Positions 1 to 8,518 are shown, counted from the stretch's first letter. The stretch is 38,368 bases of DNA from Candidatus Paceibacter sp. (GCA_014237915.1 JABACC010000001.1:1-38368); one strand, 5' to 3'. Translations and numbers: made by a program. The notes: generated by a model not told the origin, from the letters alone.

Positions 1-1
1 T

Positions 2-930
2 CTAGGAAACACTTCAATCACACAAACTCTACTTCAAGGAGACGTAGGAATAAACAACTCATCTCCCACATACGATCTAGATGTCACAGGAGACATAAAC
101 CTTACAGGAGATCTATACCAAAACGGATCCATCTTTTCCCAAGACACAAATTGTGACGAAGAAAACGAATGTGCAAACATATTATACGAAACAGAGCTAG
201 ACTCATTAGCAGAGTTTGCCACTCAAATAGGAACAACAGGAACAGCTGACTCAACAACATATTTAAGAGGAGACGGAGCATGGGCAGAATCTTCCGGAGT
301 AATATCTCTTTCAGGAACTTCATCTTTATACTCTTCCATCGCTTCAGATCCGGGATCTTCAAACATTGGAAACATTGCTCTTGGTTATCGGTCTGCAAGT
401 GCAAACACTTCAGGAGATTACAACAACTTTTTTGGTTATCAGGCAGGACTTTCAAATACTTCAGGAAATTACAATAATTTCATAGGGAGGAATACAGGAT
501 ATTCAAACACTTCAGGGTATTACAATAATTTCATAGGAAACCATGCAGGAAGTGATAATACAATAGGAGAGTACAACAATTTTATTGGAAGTGGATCAGG
601 GAGATCAAATACAACAGGAGATTATAACGTTACGTTAGGGCACAGTGCTGGAAGATACTTAGGTAGCGGAGGCAATAATATATCTCCAGACTACTCAATA
701 TATTTAGGAGCAGATACCGACTCCGGCGACTCTTCAGGAAACGCTCAAAACGAAATAGTCATCGGTTACAACGCCATCGGAGCAGGCTCAAACTCAGTAA
801 CTCTAGGAAACACTTCAATAACACAAACTCTACTTCAAGGAGACGTAGGAATAAACAACTCATCTCCCACATACGATCTAGATGTCACAGGAGACATAAA
901 CCTTACAGGAGATCTATACCAAAACGGATC
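2..930 (+). repeat. Long direct repeat blocks inside the S74 fibre gene
   Basis: Bases 2-129 and 803-930 are 128-base copies with one difference seen. Bases 302-516 recur at 956-1170 with a few changes. Bases 683-802 recur exactly at 1343-1462. All copies are in the same reading frame, so recombination between them would delete or add whole modules without a frameshift. Confidence 0.9.
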
Positions 931-1855
931 AGTATTTAGTGGTGGAGGCGGAGAAATATCTCTTTCAGGAACTTCATCTTTATACTCTTCCATCGCTTCA
1001 GATCCGGGATCTTCAAACATTGGAAACATCGCTCTTGGTTACCAGTCTGCAAGTGCAAACACTTCAGGAGATTACAACAACTTTTTTGGTTATCGGGCAG
1101 GATATTCAAATACTTCAGGAAATTACAATAATTTCATAGGGAGGAATACAGGATATTCAAATACCTCAGGAGTTTATAATAATTTTCTGGGTAACGCAGC
1201 AGGATATTCAAATACCTCAGGAAGTAAAAATCATTTCATAGGTGGTGGTGCAGGAGGTGAAAACACAACAGGAAGTAAAAATATCGCCATAGGTGCTCAA
1301 TCAGGAAGATACCTAAACGGAATCCTCTATTCCGACAACATTTCTCCAGACTACTCAATATATTTAGGAGCAGATACCGACTCCGGCGACTCTTCAGGAA
1401 ACGCTCAAAACGAAATAGTCATCGGTTACAACGCCATCGGAGCAGGCTCAAACTCAGTAACTATTGGAAATACATCTATAACTACCACTACTTTACGAGG
1501 AGATGTTACAGCGGATTCTTTCTTATATTCTTCTGACGAAAGGTTAAAAACCAATATTTCAGAAATTGAAAATCCTCTTGATAAAATATTAAAAATTGAA
1601 GGAGTAAGTTTTTTCTGGGATCAAGAAAAATATCCAGAATATAATTTTTCTAATAGTTTACAATATGGATTTATCGCTCAAGATTTAGAAGAGATTTTTC
1701 CAGATCTTGTAAATACAAACAAAGAAGGGTATAAATCAGTAAAATATGCCAACTTAGTGGCTCCACTTATTGAAGCTTTTAAAGAGCAACAAGAAATTAT
1801 TGAAGATCAAGAAAAAAGAATAGAAAAATTAGAAGAAATTTTAAACATAAAATAA
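2..1855 (+). CDS. Tail-fibre/adhesin-like repeat protein with C-terminal S74 chaperone domain (5' partial)
   Basis: The frame is open from base 2 to the TAA at 1853-1855 without any ATG, so the gene starts before the window. Most of the product is short head repeats of the form NTSGNYNNFIGxxAGYS (about 14 residues), as in trimeric beta-roll stalks and heads. These alternate with blocks resembling LGNTSITQTLLQGDVGINN. From about base 1532 comes an S-D-E-R-L-K-T-N-I motif, followed by GFIAQDLEEIFPDLV, KYANLVAPLIEAFKEQ and a closing coiled coil. This is the peptidase S74 / intramolecular chaperone of endosialidase type, which trimerises the fibre and then cleaves itself off at the conserved serine. 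The role as a surface or secreted fibre is inferred; the S74 assignment is strong. Two copies of the repeat module are nearly identical at DNA level. Confidence 0.88.
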   Translation, partial: LGNTSITQTLLQGDVGINNSSPTYDLDVTGDINLTGDLYQNGSIFSQDTNCDEENECANILYETELDSLAEFATQIGTTGTADSTTYLRGDGAWAESSGVISLSGTSSLYSSIASDPGSSNIGNIALGYRSASANTSGDYNNFFGYQAGLSNTSGNYNNFIGRNTGYSNTSGYYNNFIGNHAGSDNTIGEYNNFIGSGSGRSNTTGDYNVTLGHSAGRYLGSGGNNISPDYSIYLGADTDSGDSSGNAQNEIVIGYNAIGAGSNSVTLGNTSITQTLLQGDVGINNSSPTYDLDVTGDINLTGDLYQNGSVFSGGGGEISLSGTSSLYSSIASDPGSSNIGNIALGYQSASANTSGDYNNFFGYRAGYSNTSGNYNNFIGRNTGYSNTSGVYNNFLGNAAGYSNTSGSKNHFIGGGAGGENTTGSKNIAIGAQSGRYLNGILYSDNISPDYSIYLGADTDSGDSSGNAQNEIVIGYNAIGAGSNSVTIGNTSITTTTLRGDVTADSFLYSSDERLKTNISEIENPLDKILKIEGVSFFWDQEKYPEYNFSNSLQYGFIAQDLEEIFPDLVNTNKEGYKSVKYANLVAPLIEAFKEQQEIIEDQEKRIEKLEEILNIK

Positions 1856-1910
1856 TTTAAGAGAAAGGTTTTTCTATAGAAAAAAATTCTAAAATTTTTT
1901 AAAATTATAT

Positions 1911-1916
1911 TATAAT
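1911..1916 (+). promoter_or_regulatory. TATAAT box six bases before ATG (leaderless type)
   Basis: TATAAT is followed by six bases (aatatt) and the ATG at 1923. Transcription would start at or next to the start codon. There is no Shine-Dalgarno sequence. Confidence 0.6.
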
Positions 1917-1922
1917 AATATT

Positions 1923-4232
1923 ATGTTTTTTATAAAAAATAAAAAAAATTTATTTTACTTTTTGTTCCTTTTTTTATTTATTTTTTCTGGCCTTGTTTTT
2001 TCTTTAACAGAAAAAGATTTTTTAAATATTAAAAATATAGGATTAAGATCTAACAAAAACGAAACATTAAAAGTTCGTAATCTAGATCATGAATCTGGCA
2101 GCCCAACTTATGAAATAATAAATCAATCAACAACTGACTATTTTATACCAACAAAAACTTCACCAGAGTGGGAGTCTTTTAAAACCTTTGCAGGTACAAG
2201 ATCAGATTTGAGCATTACTTTAGTAGTAGAGTCAGGTGAAGAAATATTTGATACTCCAGGAATTAACTACTTTGTGGTTCCAGAAGGGGTAAGCCAAGTT
2301 CATGCAGTTTGCGTTGGAGGAGGTGGAGGAGCTAACTCAAACGATGGAGGAGCTGGAGGAGCCTTAGCTTGGAGAAATAATATTCCCGTAACCTCAGGGA
2401 GCAGCTTAGAGGTAGTAGTTGGATCTGGAGGAGATGGTTCAATTAGGAGTTCCCAAGGGAATTATGGAATTGGTGGAAGTTTTAGTTCTTTTGAAGGTAT
2501 GATTGCGGGTGGAGGAGAAGGAGGACAGCCTGAAGGCGGAGGTATCGCAGCAAGTGGAGGAAATCCAAGTGGAAATTATGATGGTGGTGGAGCTGGAGGT
2601 GATGCAGACACTCATCACGGAACCAGTGATGCTGGAGGAGGAGGAGCAGGAGGATATAGTGGGGCTGGAGGAACAAGCGATGCAAACAATAATGGAGGAG
2701 CTGGTAATGGAGGAGCTGGTGGAGCTGGCGGAGGAACAACTACAACCGCAGGTGGTGGTGGTGGTGTAGGGCTTTTTGGAGAAGGTACTTCCGGAGCCGG
2801 AGGAACAAGTAGAAACGGAGGAAGCGGAGGATCAGGTGGTAGTAATGGAGTTGCAGGAAATAATTCAAATACAGGTGGAGCCGGAGGTAGTTATGGAGGA
2901 GGAGGAGGAGGATCATCCTCCTCATCAGGGAGAGGAGGTGATGGAGGTGATGGAGCTTGTAGAATTATTTGGGGCGATTATAGTTTTCCAGATAATGTAG
3001 ATTTATCTGTATCAGCTCCTTCCCCTTCATACTCAAGCTGTACCGGCCCTGACGGATCATCAATATCTCACTCATCTTCAAAAACATATTACCAAAGCTC
3101 ATCTGTAGCTTACGGCTCAAGCTGTACTTCAGAAAGTAGAACATGTAACGACGGATCACTTTCAGGATCTTACACTAACGCTTCTTGTTCTGTGGCTGCC
3201 GCTTCAAGCTGTAGCTTAGACGGAGTAACAATTTCTCACGGATCTTCAAGAACATTTTATATCACAACATCATCCTCGAGCTGTTCTTCATATGATCAAA
3301 GTAGAACATGTAATAACGGAACACTTTCAGGATCAAGCTCTTATAAATATAAATCTTGTTCAGCTCCTTCTCCTTCATACTCAAGCTGTACCGGCCCTGA
3401 CGGATCATCAATATCTCACTCATCTTCAAAAACATACTACCAAAGCTCATCTGTAGCTTACGGCTCAACCTGTACTTCACAAACAAGATCATGTAACAAC
3501 GGATCACTTTCAGGATCTTACACTAACGCTTCTTGTTCTGTGGCAGCAGCTTCAAGCTGTACCGGCCCTGACGGAACATCAATATCTCACTCATCTTCAA
3601 AAACATACTACCAAAGCTCATATGTAGCTTACGGCTCAACCTGTACTTCACAAGCAAGATCATGTAACGATGGATCACTTTCAGGATCTTACACCCATGC
3701 TTCTTGTGATGTGGAGGATCCTCCTTTAAATGGAACCTGCGGAGTAAGACATGGAGAAGATTTTTACGATAGCTTACCAGCTGGATCTAGATGTAACTCA
3801 GTTGCTGGAGGAGGATCTGGACAACCAGCTACTTCCCCTGTTACAACTTCAGGCGGATGGACTTGGAATTGCCCAGGCTCAGATGGAGGTTCAACTGCTT
3901 CTTGTTCAGCAAATTTAAAGGTTGATGGAGTTTGTGGATCATCAACTAATTCATGTTCTGCGGGAAGCTATTCATCAGCACCAACTGATAGCTCAACTCA
4001 ATATTTATGGACTTGTGGAGGAATAAATAATGGATCTTCTGCTTCTTGTTCGGCAAGTAAGCCAGTAGTTAATGGAGTTTGCGGAACAAACACTTATACC
4101 TGTAGTTCCGGAAGTTATTCTTGGGTTAGCTATCCAGCACAAAGCAACGGATACTATGCTAGTTGGAAATGTAAAGGCTCTGGTGGAGGCCCAACTGCTT
4201 CTTGTTCTAAATATGACCCAAGCCAAAGATAG
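1923..4232 (+). CDS. Secreted glycine-rich and cysteine-repeat surface protein
   Basis: 769 residues. Residues 1-27 form a basic start plus a hydrophobic signal peptide or anchor. Around residues 110-135 is a PGINYFVVPEGVSQVHAVCV segment, typical of the module that opens glycine-rich domains. Residues 135-345 are a long GGGGAGG-type low-complexity domain. Residues 365-600 hold four copies of a 50-60 residue serine-rich repeat with conserved cysteines (CTGPDGSSISHSSSKTYYQS ... CNDGSLSGSYTNASC). The first and third are almost identical in DNA (about 3016-3215 and 3361-3560). Residues 602-769 hold three copies of a G-x-CG ... CS-x-GSY ... W-x-C ... SASC module. No transmembrane anchor or sorting motif is visible at the C-terminus. 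A surface or matrix structural role is inferred from architecture; no enzymatic motif was seen. Confidence 0.8.
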   Translation: MFFIKNKKNLFYFLFLFLFIFSGLVFSLTEKDFLNIKNIGLRSNKNETLKVRNLDHESGSPTYEIINQSTTDYFIPTKTSPEWESFKTFAGTRSDLSITLVVESGEEIFDTPGINYFVVPEGVSQVHAVCVGGGGGANSNDGGAGGALAWRNNIPVTSGSSLEVVVGSGGDGSIRSSQGNYGIGGSFSSFEGMIAGGGEGGQPEGGGIAASGGNPSGNYDGGGAGGDADTHHGTSDAGGGGAGGYSGAGGTSDANNNGGAGNGGAGGAGGGTTTTAGGGGGVGLFGEGTSGAGGTSRNGGSGGSGGSNGVAGNNSNTGGAGGSYGGGGGGSSSSSGRGGDGGDGACRIIWGDYSFPDNVDLSVSAPSPSYSSCTGPDGSSISHSSSKTYYQSSSVAYGSSCTSESRTCNDGSLSGSYTNASCSVAAASSCSLDGVTISHGSSRTFYITTSSSSCSSYDQSRTCNNGTLSGSSSYKYKSCSAPSPSYSSCTGPDGSSISHSSSKTYYQSSSVAYGSTCTSQTRSCNNGSLSGSYTNASCSVAAASSCTGPDGTSISHSSSKTYYQSSYVAYGSTCTSQARSCNDGSLSGSYTHASCDVEDPPLNGTCGVRHGEDFYDSLPAGSRCNSVAGGGSGQPATSPVTTSGGWTWNCPGSDGGSTASCSANLKVDGVCGSSTNSCSAGSYSSAPTDSSTQYLWTCGGINNGSSASCSASKPVVNGVCGTNTYTCSSGSYSWVSYPAQSNGYYASWKCKGSGGGPTASCSKYDPSQR

Positions 4233-4237
4233 TTTTT

Positions 4238-4286
4238 AAAATAAAATAAAAACCATATTTTAAAAAATATGTTTTTTATTTTATTT
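4238..4286. terminator. Bidirectional A/T-stem terminator between convergent genes
   Basis: The left arm AAATAAAATAAAAA-CATATTT pairs with AAATATG-TTTTTTATTTTATTT, just after the stop of the surface protein and before the end of the convergent penicillin-binding protein gene. Runs of A and T flank both sides, so it could serve both strands. Confidence 0.65.
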
Positions 4287-4395
4287 AATTTTTATCTTTT
4301 ATTTTTAGAAAAATTTTCTTGTATTATTAAAAAATTAAAATTATATTTTTAATTAAGAATATAAAAAATGTAAATAGAAAATTAAAAAATAATTT

Positions 4396-6963
4396 TTAAT
4401 CTTTTATAAAAAATCTCACACTATTTTCATATCTACTACCAAACTTATCCTCAGCGACAGCTTTTAAAATATTTTCTTTTTGAACACCCTTTGTATTAAT
4501 TGGAAAAAAGGAAAAAGTATTTTCTTTTGATGAGCCAATAAATTCTCCGTTTACATAATAAAAAACTTTTTCTATATTATATTCGTTATCTCTGTCTTCT
4601 CGGATACGAACTAAAATTTTCTCAGATGAGAAAAATTCCTCTTCCTCTTCTGGGATTCTGAAAGTAAAAGCTGGTAAATAATTTTTCTCTTCGCTATCAT
4701 CAAAATTTAAATCAATATTTTCCAAAAGATCTTTTTCTCTGTTGTAATTTTGCTCTTCAAGCCATTTTTCAATTGAATATTCCCAGTTTTTGTATTGAGG
4801 ATCGGAATCAGGATTTTCAGGAACAGCACCCCTAGGATCTTTTTTGTCTATCCAGTGCAAAATAGAATGGTAGTCTGGCACAGAAACTTCAATTTTTAAA
4901 TTTTCCGGAGTTTGGTCTGTGGCAACTTTTCCAGAAATTGAATTTATAAAATATGTGAAATTTCCTTGCCACAATCCTCTTAAAATTGGTTTTATATTTT
5001 GATAATTTTCTTCTGTTTTTGGTTTTTCAAAGCGGGTTTTTGGTAAATCTTCTAAAGTAATATCCATCAAACTTCTCCAAAGTGGAGTTAAAATTCCTCC
5101 TGCCACACCGCCTTCAACTGGCTGATTGTCGTTGTTTCCTCCCCACAAAGATAATACAATTTGGGAGTCATAGCCCACAGTCCAAACATCTCGAAAATCA
5201 TTTGTTGTTCCTGTTTTTGAAGCCACATCCCTTTCGTAAAAATATAGATTTGAAGAAGTTCCGTAAGCTGGGATTTTTGCTTCTCTATCGGAAAGCATAT
5301 CGTTTATTTGAGCAGAAACATTTTCATCAAGAACCTTAACAGAGTTTTTTGTTTGAGAAAAAATTTCTTCTTTTTGAGAGTTTTCAATTTTTAAAATAGC
5401 CGTGGGGCTATTTTTATAACCACCATTTGCAAAAACAGAATAAACAGAACCCATTTCTAAAGGAGAAACTTCACCTCCTCCTAAAACAAGGTTTAAGCCG
5501 TAGTGCTGTGGAGATTTATCTAAACTTGTAATTCCCAAATCTTTAGCTTTTTGCAAAACTTCAGAAACTCCCACAAGGTATAAAATTTTTATAGCAGGAA
5601 TATTTATTGATTGCGCTAAAGCGTTTTTTAAAGAAACTGGGCCTGTAAATTCTCCATCATAATTTCCAGGACTGTAACAAGAAATTTCTTCTCTTTCTTC
5701 TGGGGTTAAATTTTTTAAATATTTCTCTCGTTCTTCTTCGTCTGGATTACAGGCAAAATCTGAAGAAAATTCTGTTTCTAAATTTAAAACTTTTGTTTCT
5801 GGTAAATATCCAAGCTCTAAAGCTTTTGTGTAGGCAATTGGTTTAAAGGTCGATCCGGGTTGTCTCAAAGATGTTGTAACATTAAATTTTCCATCAATTT
5901 CTTCATCAAAATAATCTCGAGATCCAACCATTGTTAAAATATCTCCATTTTTTACATCTAAAATAACAGCTGCTGCGTTGTCTGCTTTAAAACCTCTTTC
6001 TTGAGCAAAAACATATTCTGTTAATCTTTCTTGAATTTTTTCTTGAAGTTTATAATCTAGAGTTGTAATTATTTTATAACCAGCATTTCTTAATTCATTT
6101 GAATCATATTTTTTTTCAAGCTCTTCTAAAACATAAAAAACAAAATGAGGAGCTTTTATAAAAGAAGAATTTTCTTTTTGAGAAAATACAACTTCTTCGG
6201 TAATTGCGTTTTTATATTCTGAAGGAGAAATTAAATTTTGCTCAAGCATTAAATTTAAAACTAAATTTTTACGCGCTTCTAAAAGATTAAAATTTTCCCC
6301 ATAAGGAGAAAGGGTGGTGGGAGCTTTTGGTAGAGCCGCTAAATAAGCCGATTCGGCTAAAGTTAGGTCAGAGGGATTTTTTTCAAAAAAAGAAATTGAA
6401 GCTTCTTGAATTCCATAAATTGTGCCACCAAAAGCAATCTCATTTAAATAAATTCCTAAAATTTCTTCTTTTGTTAAAATATTTTCAAGTTTAAAAGACA
6501 TTAAAATTTCTCGAGCTTTTCTGCTGATTGTTTTGTCGGCTGTTAAAATTGTGTTTTTCACTACTTGCTGAGTAATAGTGGATGCTCCACGAACAAATTT
6601 TCCTGAGTTTAAATTATCCCAAGCTGATTTTAAAAATGATTTTAAAACAAAACCTTTGTGTTGGTAAAAATGTTTATCTTCGATAGCGATAAAAGCATTT
6701 TGGGCGTTTTTGGAAATATTTTCAAGTGGAACAATTGTTCTTTTTTCATCTCCGTGATAATCATAAAGAAGAATTTCTCCTGTGCGATCGTAGATTTTTG
6801 TTGATTGTAAAATTTGTCTTTCATGAATTGTTTCAATTGGGGGAATGTTTAAATTTGCAAACCAAAGAAAAAAAATTCCAGCGGTAAACATTGTAAAAAT
6901 AAAGCCCAGTAAAAAAGCGTATTTTATTAAAATAAAGAGGGCTTTTTTTTGTCTTTTTAACAT
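4396..6963 (-). CDS. Class A penicillin-binding protein (PBP1A type): peptidoglycan glycosyltransferase/transpeptidase
   Basis: 855 residues; polymerises lipid II and cross-links peptides outside the membrane. One transmembrane helix lies at residues 10-36. The GT51 glycosyltransferase domain follows, with the catalytic-Glu motif IEDKHFYQHKG near residue 92, RGASTITQQVVKN near 122, then KAREILMSFKLE and ILGIYLNEIAFG. The transpeptidase domain carries the active-site serine in GSTFK near 370, SIN near 450 and KTGTT near 582. The last 150 residues form an extra domain after an acidic stretch (EEEEEFF), probably an Ig-like C-terminal domain. All catalytic motifs are intact. The ATG at 6963 is supported by a TAAAAT box six bases upstream. 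Confidence 0.95.
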   Translation of the reverse strand: MLKRQKKALFILIKYAFLLGFIFTMFTAGIFFLWFANLNIPPIETIHERQILQSTKIYDRTGEILLYDYHGDEKRTIVPLENISKNAQNAFIAIEDKHFYQHKGFVLKSFLKSAWDNLNSGKFVRGASTITQQVVKNTILTADKTISRKAREILMSFKLENILTKEEILGIYLNEIAFGGTIYGIQEASISFFEKNPSDLTLAESAYLAALPKAPTTLSPYGENFNLLEARKNLVLNLMLEQNLISPSEYKNAITEEVVFSQKENSSFIKAPHFVFYVLEELEKKYDSNELRNAGYKIITTLDYKLQEKIQERLTEYVFAQERGFKADNAAAVILDVKNGDILTMVGSRDYFDEEIDGKFNVTTSLRQPGSTFKPIAYTKALELGYLPETKVLNLETEFSSDFACNPDEEEREKYLKNLTPEEREEISCYSPGNYDGEFTGPVSLKNALAQSINIPAIKILYLVGVSEVLQKAKDLGITSLDKSPQHYGLNLVLGGGEVSPLEMGSVYSVFANGGYKNSPTAILKIENSQKEEIFSQTKNSVKVLDENVSAQINDMLSDREAKIPAYGTSSNLYFYERDVASKTGTTNDFRDVWTVGYDSQIVLSLWGGNNDNQPVEGGVAGGILTPLWRSLMDITLEDLPKTRFEKPKTEENYQNIKPILRGLWQGNFTYFINSISGKVATDQTPENLKIEVSVPDYHSILHWIDKKDPRGAVPENPDSDPQYKNWEYSIEKWLEEQNYNREKDLLENIDLNFDDSEEKNYLPAFTFRIPEEEEEFFSSEKILVRIREDRDNEYNIEKVFYYVNGEFIGSSKENTFSFFPINTKGVQKENILKAVAEDKFGSRYENSVRFFIKD

Positions 6964-6969
6964 TTGAAA

Positions 6970-6975
6970 ATTTTA
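6970..6975 (-). promoter_or_regulatory. TAAAAT box six bases before the PBP start codon
   Basis: On the minus strand GTGTTAAAAT is followed by six bases and ATG. This is the leaderless arrangement; no Shine-Dalgarno sequence is present. Confidence 0.5.
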
Positions 6976-7017
6976 ACACAATTTAAAAAAATATTTTTTA
7001 GAAAAAATTTTAAAATG

Positions 7018-7044
7018 GGCGGATTTTGCTTCGCAAAATCCGCC
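7018..7044. repeat. Perfect hairpin, 12-bp stem with TTC loop
   Basis: GGCGGATTTTGC pairs perfectly with GCAAAATCCGCC around the three-base loop TTC. The core recurs at 18849, 36737 and 38181. It lies upstream of both neighbouring genes and lacks a T-run, so a terminator role is uncertain here. Confidence 0.85.
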
Positions 7045-7129
7045 TCTAAAAAACTTAAAGTTTTCAAAACTTAAAAAATTAAATTTTAAAATTAAGTATT
7101 TTTAAAAATCGTTTAAAAACTATTTTTGT

Positions 7130-7190
7130 AAAAATTTGATTTGAGGGTGCGCAAAGCCTCCGGCTTTGCGCACCCTTAAACCAAATTTTT
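7130..7190. repeat. Very long hairpin, 29-base arms with TCC loop
   Basis: Arms 7130-7158 and 7162-7190 pair at 28 of 29 positions (one mismatch, one G-U wobble among the pairs) around a TCC loop. The GC-rich upper stem is GGGTGCGCAAAGCC. The arms end in A and T runs, so it could act as a bidirectional terminator. It separates the PBP gene from the foreign-looking exported ORFs. Confidence 0.85.
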
Positions 7191-7223
7191 TCCACAGCTT
7201 ACCAAAAAAAGTCAAAGTTTTTC

Positions 7224-7251
7224 TTGACTTTAACAAAAAAATTAATATAAT
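7224..7251 (+). promoter_or_regulatory. Sigma-70-type promoter (TTGACT-16-TATAAT) for the lipoprotein gene
   Basis: TTGACT at 7224-7229 and TATAAT at 7246-7251 are 16 bases apart. The expected leader is about 85 bases, unlike the leaderless promoters nearby. It contains a GCCAC-AGAA-GTGGC hairpin (7315-7328) and then an AAAGGA ribosome-binding site at 7331-7336, six bases before the ATG. Confidence 0.75.
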
Positions 7252-7342
7252 TAATCTCAGAAAAAAAGTTCTTATAAAATAAAAAATAAAAAATTTCCAA
7301 AACAAAAACCAACCGCCACAGAAGTGGCAGAAAGGAATTAAA

Positions 7343-7630
7343 ATGATTAAAAAAATTTTAATTTTAGTTGCTTTGAGCTCACTGCTCGCAGCATGCGCCA
7401 ATGGAGGATCTGCCGCGGATCACCGCGACAAACTAGTTACTACCATAACAGCCGTAAATCTGATTATAACAACGGCAGAAACTAAAGCCGCTATTGAAGC
7501 TGGAAGAGAGTTGGGAGTTATAGACCTTAAGACTGTAAAAGAAATGAATAAAGTGCTTAGAAACGCAATAAGAGTTTCTGTAAACAGCTCAGACTGGGCT
7601 GCAGGCAAAAAAAAAGGAAATGAAAAATGA
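7343..7630 (+). CDS. Small putative lipoprotein, function unknown
   Basis: 95 residues. The start MIKKILILVALSSLLAACAN reads as a lipoprotein signal with a lipobox LAAC and the modified cysteine at residue 18. The remainder is a short helical region with no motif I recognise. The start is fixed by an AAAGGA site six bases upstream, rare in this window. Codon use differs from neighbours: GCC, GCG, CGC and CTC appear where native genes use A/T-ending codons. It overlaps the next gene (ATGA at 7627-7630), so the two are probably co-translated. The contrast in composition and initiation signal suggests recent acquisition. No function is proposed. Confidence 0.75.
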   Translation: MIKKILILVALSSLLAACANGGSAADHRDKLVTTITAVNLIITTAETKAAIEAGRELGVIDLKTVKEMNKVLRNAIRVSVNSSDWAAGKKKGNEK

Positions 7631-8337
7631 GAAACTTTATTTTTCTTTCTATTTTCTTTTTTTCAGCTTGGACTCAACAAGCCCAAGCTGAAAATCCAAC
7701 GTTATCTCGGGAATTCATAACATATCATGGAGAAAATATACCGATATGTATTCCCGACACAAGCCACAAAGGGAAAGAAAAACTTCCCGCTAGGCTTGTT
7801 ACTGCCAAAGAAGCAGGAGTTGATGAGGATAGGTATTTAATTATCCGTAATCAATTTCCGGTGGCAGCGAGGAATACTCCCGTTTGCGCCGTTAAGGCAA
7901 GCGAGGTTATGTACCTCCAAAATGTTTCTGGAGAATATTATCCAGCTTATGTAGAAGCCTGTGATAATCTTATACTAGAGGCAGAGTGGGTAGTATCTGT
8001 TGCTCCACCCTCACCACAACCAGTAGTTTCAGAAGATAAGACACCAGATATTTCTAAGTATCAAAAATATCTAGAAATATCTGGAAAAATTAATAATAAA
8101 GACATTAATATACCAGATCTTTCCAGAAACAGAATCGCTGAAGCTATACTTGGTGGTCTGGCAACTGGAGTCGGATTTGGCGTTGGTGGTGGAATTGTGT
8201 GCGGAATTTTAGGTTGTGGTGGAAATACTACAATTGATAGTTCTGGAAGTAATATTCCTGTTCAAAATGCTGACCAGTCTCCTGTTCCGACAGGACCTGT
8301 GCAAATTTTTGGTAGGCCTCTAACTGGAGGGTCTTGA
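7627..8337 (+). CDS. Exported protein of unknown function with glycine-rich hydrophobic C-terminal segment
   Basis: 236 residues. Residues 1-21 look like a cleavable signal peptide (hydrophobic core, then AQA before EN). A mature region with four cysteines spaced along residues 41-123 follows, then a Pro-rich linker (PPSPQPVV) near 140. Near residues 178-201 is a hydrophobic Gly-rich segment (LGGLATGVGFGVGGGIVCGI) that could cross or enter a membrane. The start overlaps the lipoprotein stop, and AAAGGA at 7613-7618 lies eight bases before the ATG. It ends in TGA, unlike most neighbours, which end in TAA. Base and codon use match the lipoprotein gene. I recognise no family. Confidence 0.75.
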   Translation: MRNFIFLSIFFFSAWTQQAQAENPTLSREFITYHGENIPICIPDTSHKGKEKLPARLVTAKEAGVDEDRYLIIRNQFPVAARNTPVCAVKASEVMYLQNVSGEYYPAYVEACDNLILEAEWVVSVAPPSPQPVVSEDKTPDISKYQKYLEISGKINNKDINIPDLSRNRIAEAILGGLATGVGFGVGGGIVCGILGCGGNTTIDSSGSNIPVQNADQSPVPTGPVQIFGRPLTGGS

Positions 8338-8350
8338 GTTTAGAATTTTT

Positions 8351-8404
8351 TCCGAAGCGCCTTGGCGCTTCGGATTTGCTGGCACGAAGTGCCGGTTTTT
8401 TTTA
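8351..8404 (+). terminator. Two hairpins in tandem followed by a T-run
   Basis: CCGAAGCGCC-TT-GGCGCTTCGG (8352-8373) is followed closely by CTGGCAC-GAA-GTGCCGG (8379-8395) and a run of T. The second is a standard intrinsic terminator for the exported-protein pair. Confidence 0.8.
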
Positions 8405-8467
8405 TTTTAATTTTTTGGGGCAAAAATTGCGGAGCAATTTTTGACCCAAAAAATTAAAATAAAAAAA
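8397..8467. repeat. 34-bp-stem inverted repeat with GGA loop
   Basis: The arms of about 34 bases (8397-8430 and 8434-8467) have one mismatch and a GGA loop; the inner stem is CAAAAATTGC/GCAATTTTTG. Together with flanking hairpins it fills the space between convergent genes. Confidence 0.85.
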
Positions 8468-8512
8468 CAGAGAAAATTTAAAAAATATTTTTTAAAATTT
8501 CTCTGTTTTTTG
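8461..8512. terminator. Bidirectional terminator after the LysM-M23 gene
   Basis: AACAGAGAAA... pairs with ...TTTCTCTGTT in an almost perfect palindrome bounded by an A-run and a T-run. It sits 7 bases beyond the stop of the minus-strand endopeptidase gene. Confidence 0.7.
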
Positions 8513-8518
8513 TAAAAA

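Noticed and set aside
302-1462. Repeats in the first gene as a CRISPR array
   Set aside because: Repeat units are in one open frame and code for beta-roll motifs; there is no constant repeat-spacer alternation.
2482-2925. Overlapping ORFs in other frames of the glycine-rich region
   Set aside because: These are low-complexity shadows of GGA/GGT repeats in the real gene.
7120-7401. Minus-strand ORF of 93 codons over the hairpin and promoter
   Set aside because: It overlaps the promoter and start of a well-supported plus-strand lipoprotein gene and is made largely of hairpin sequence.
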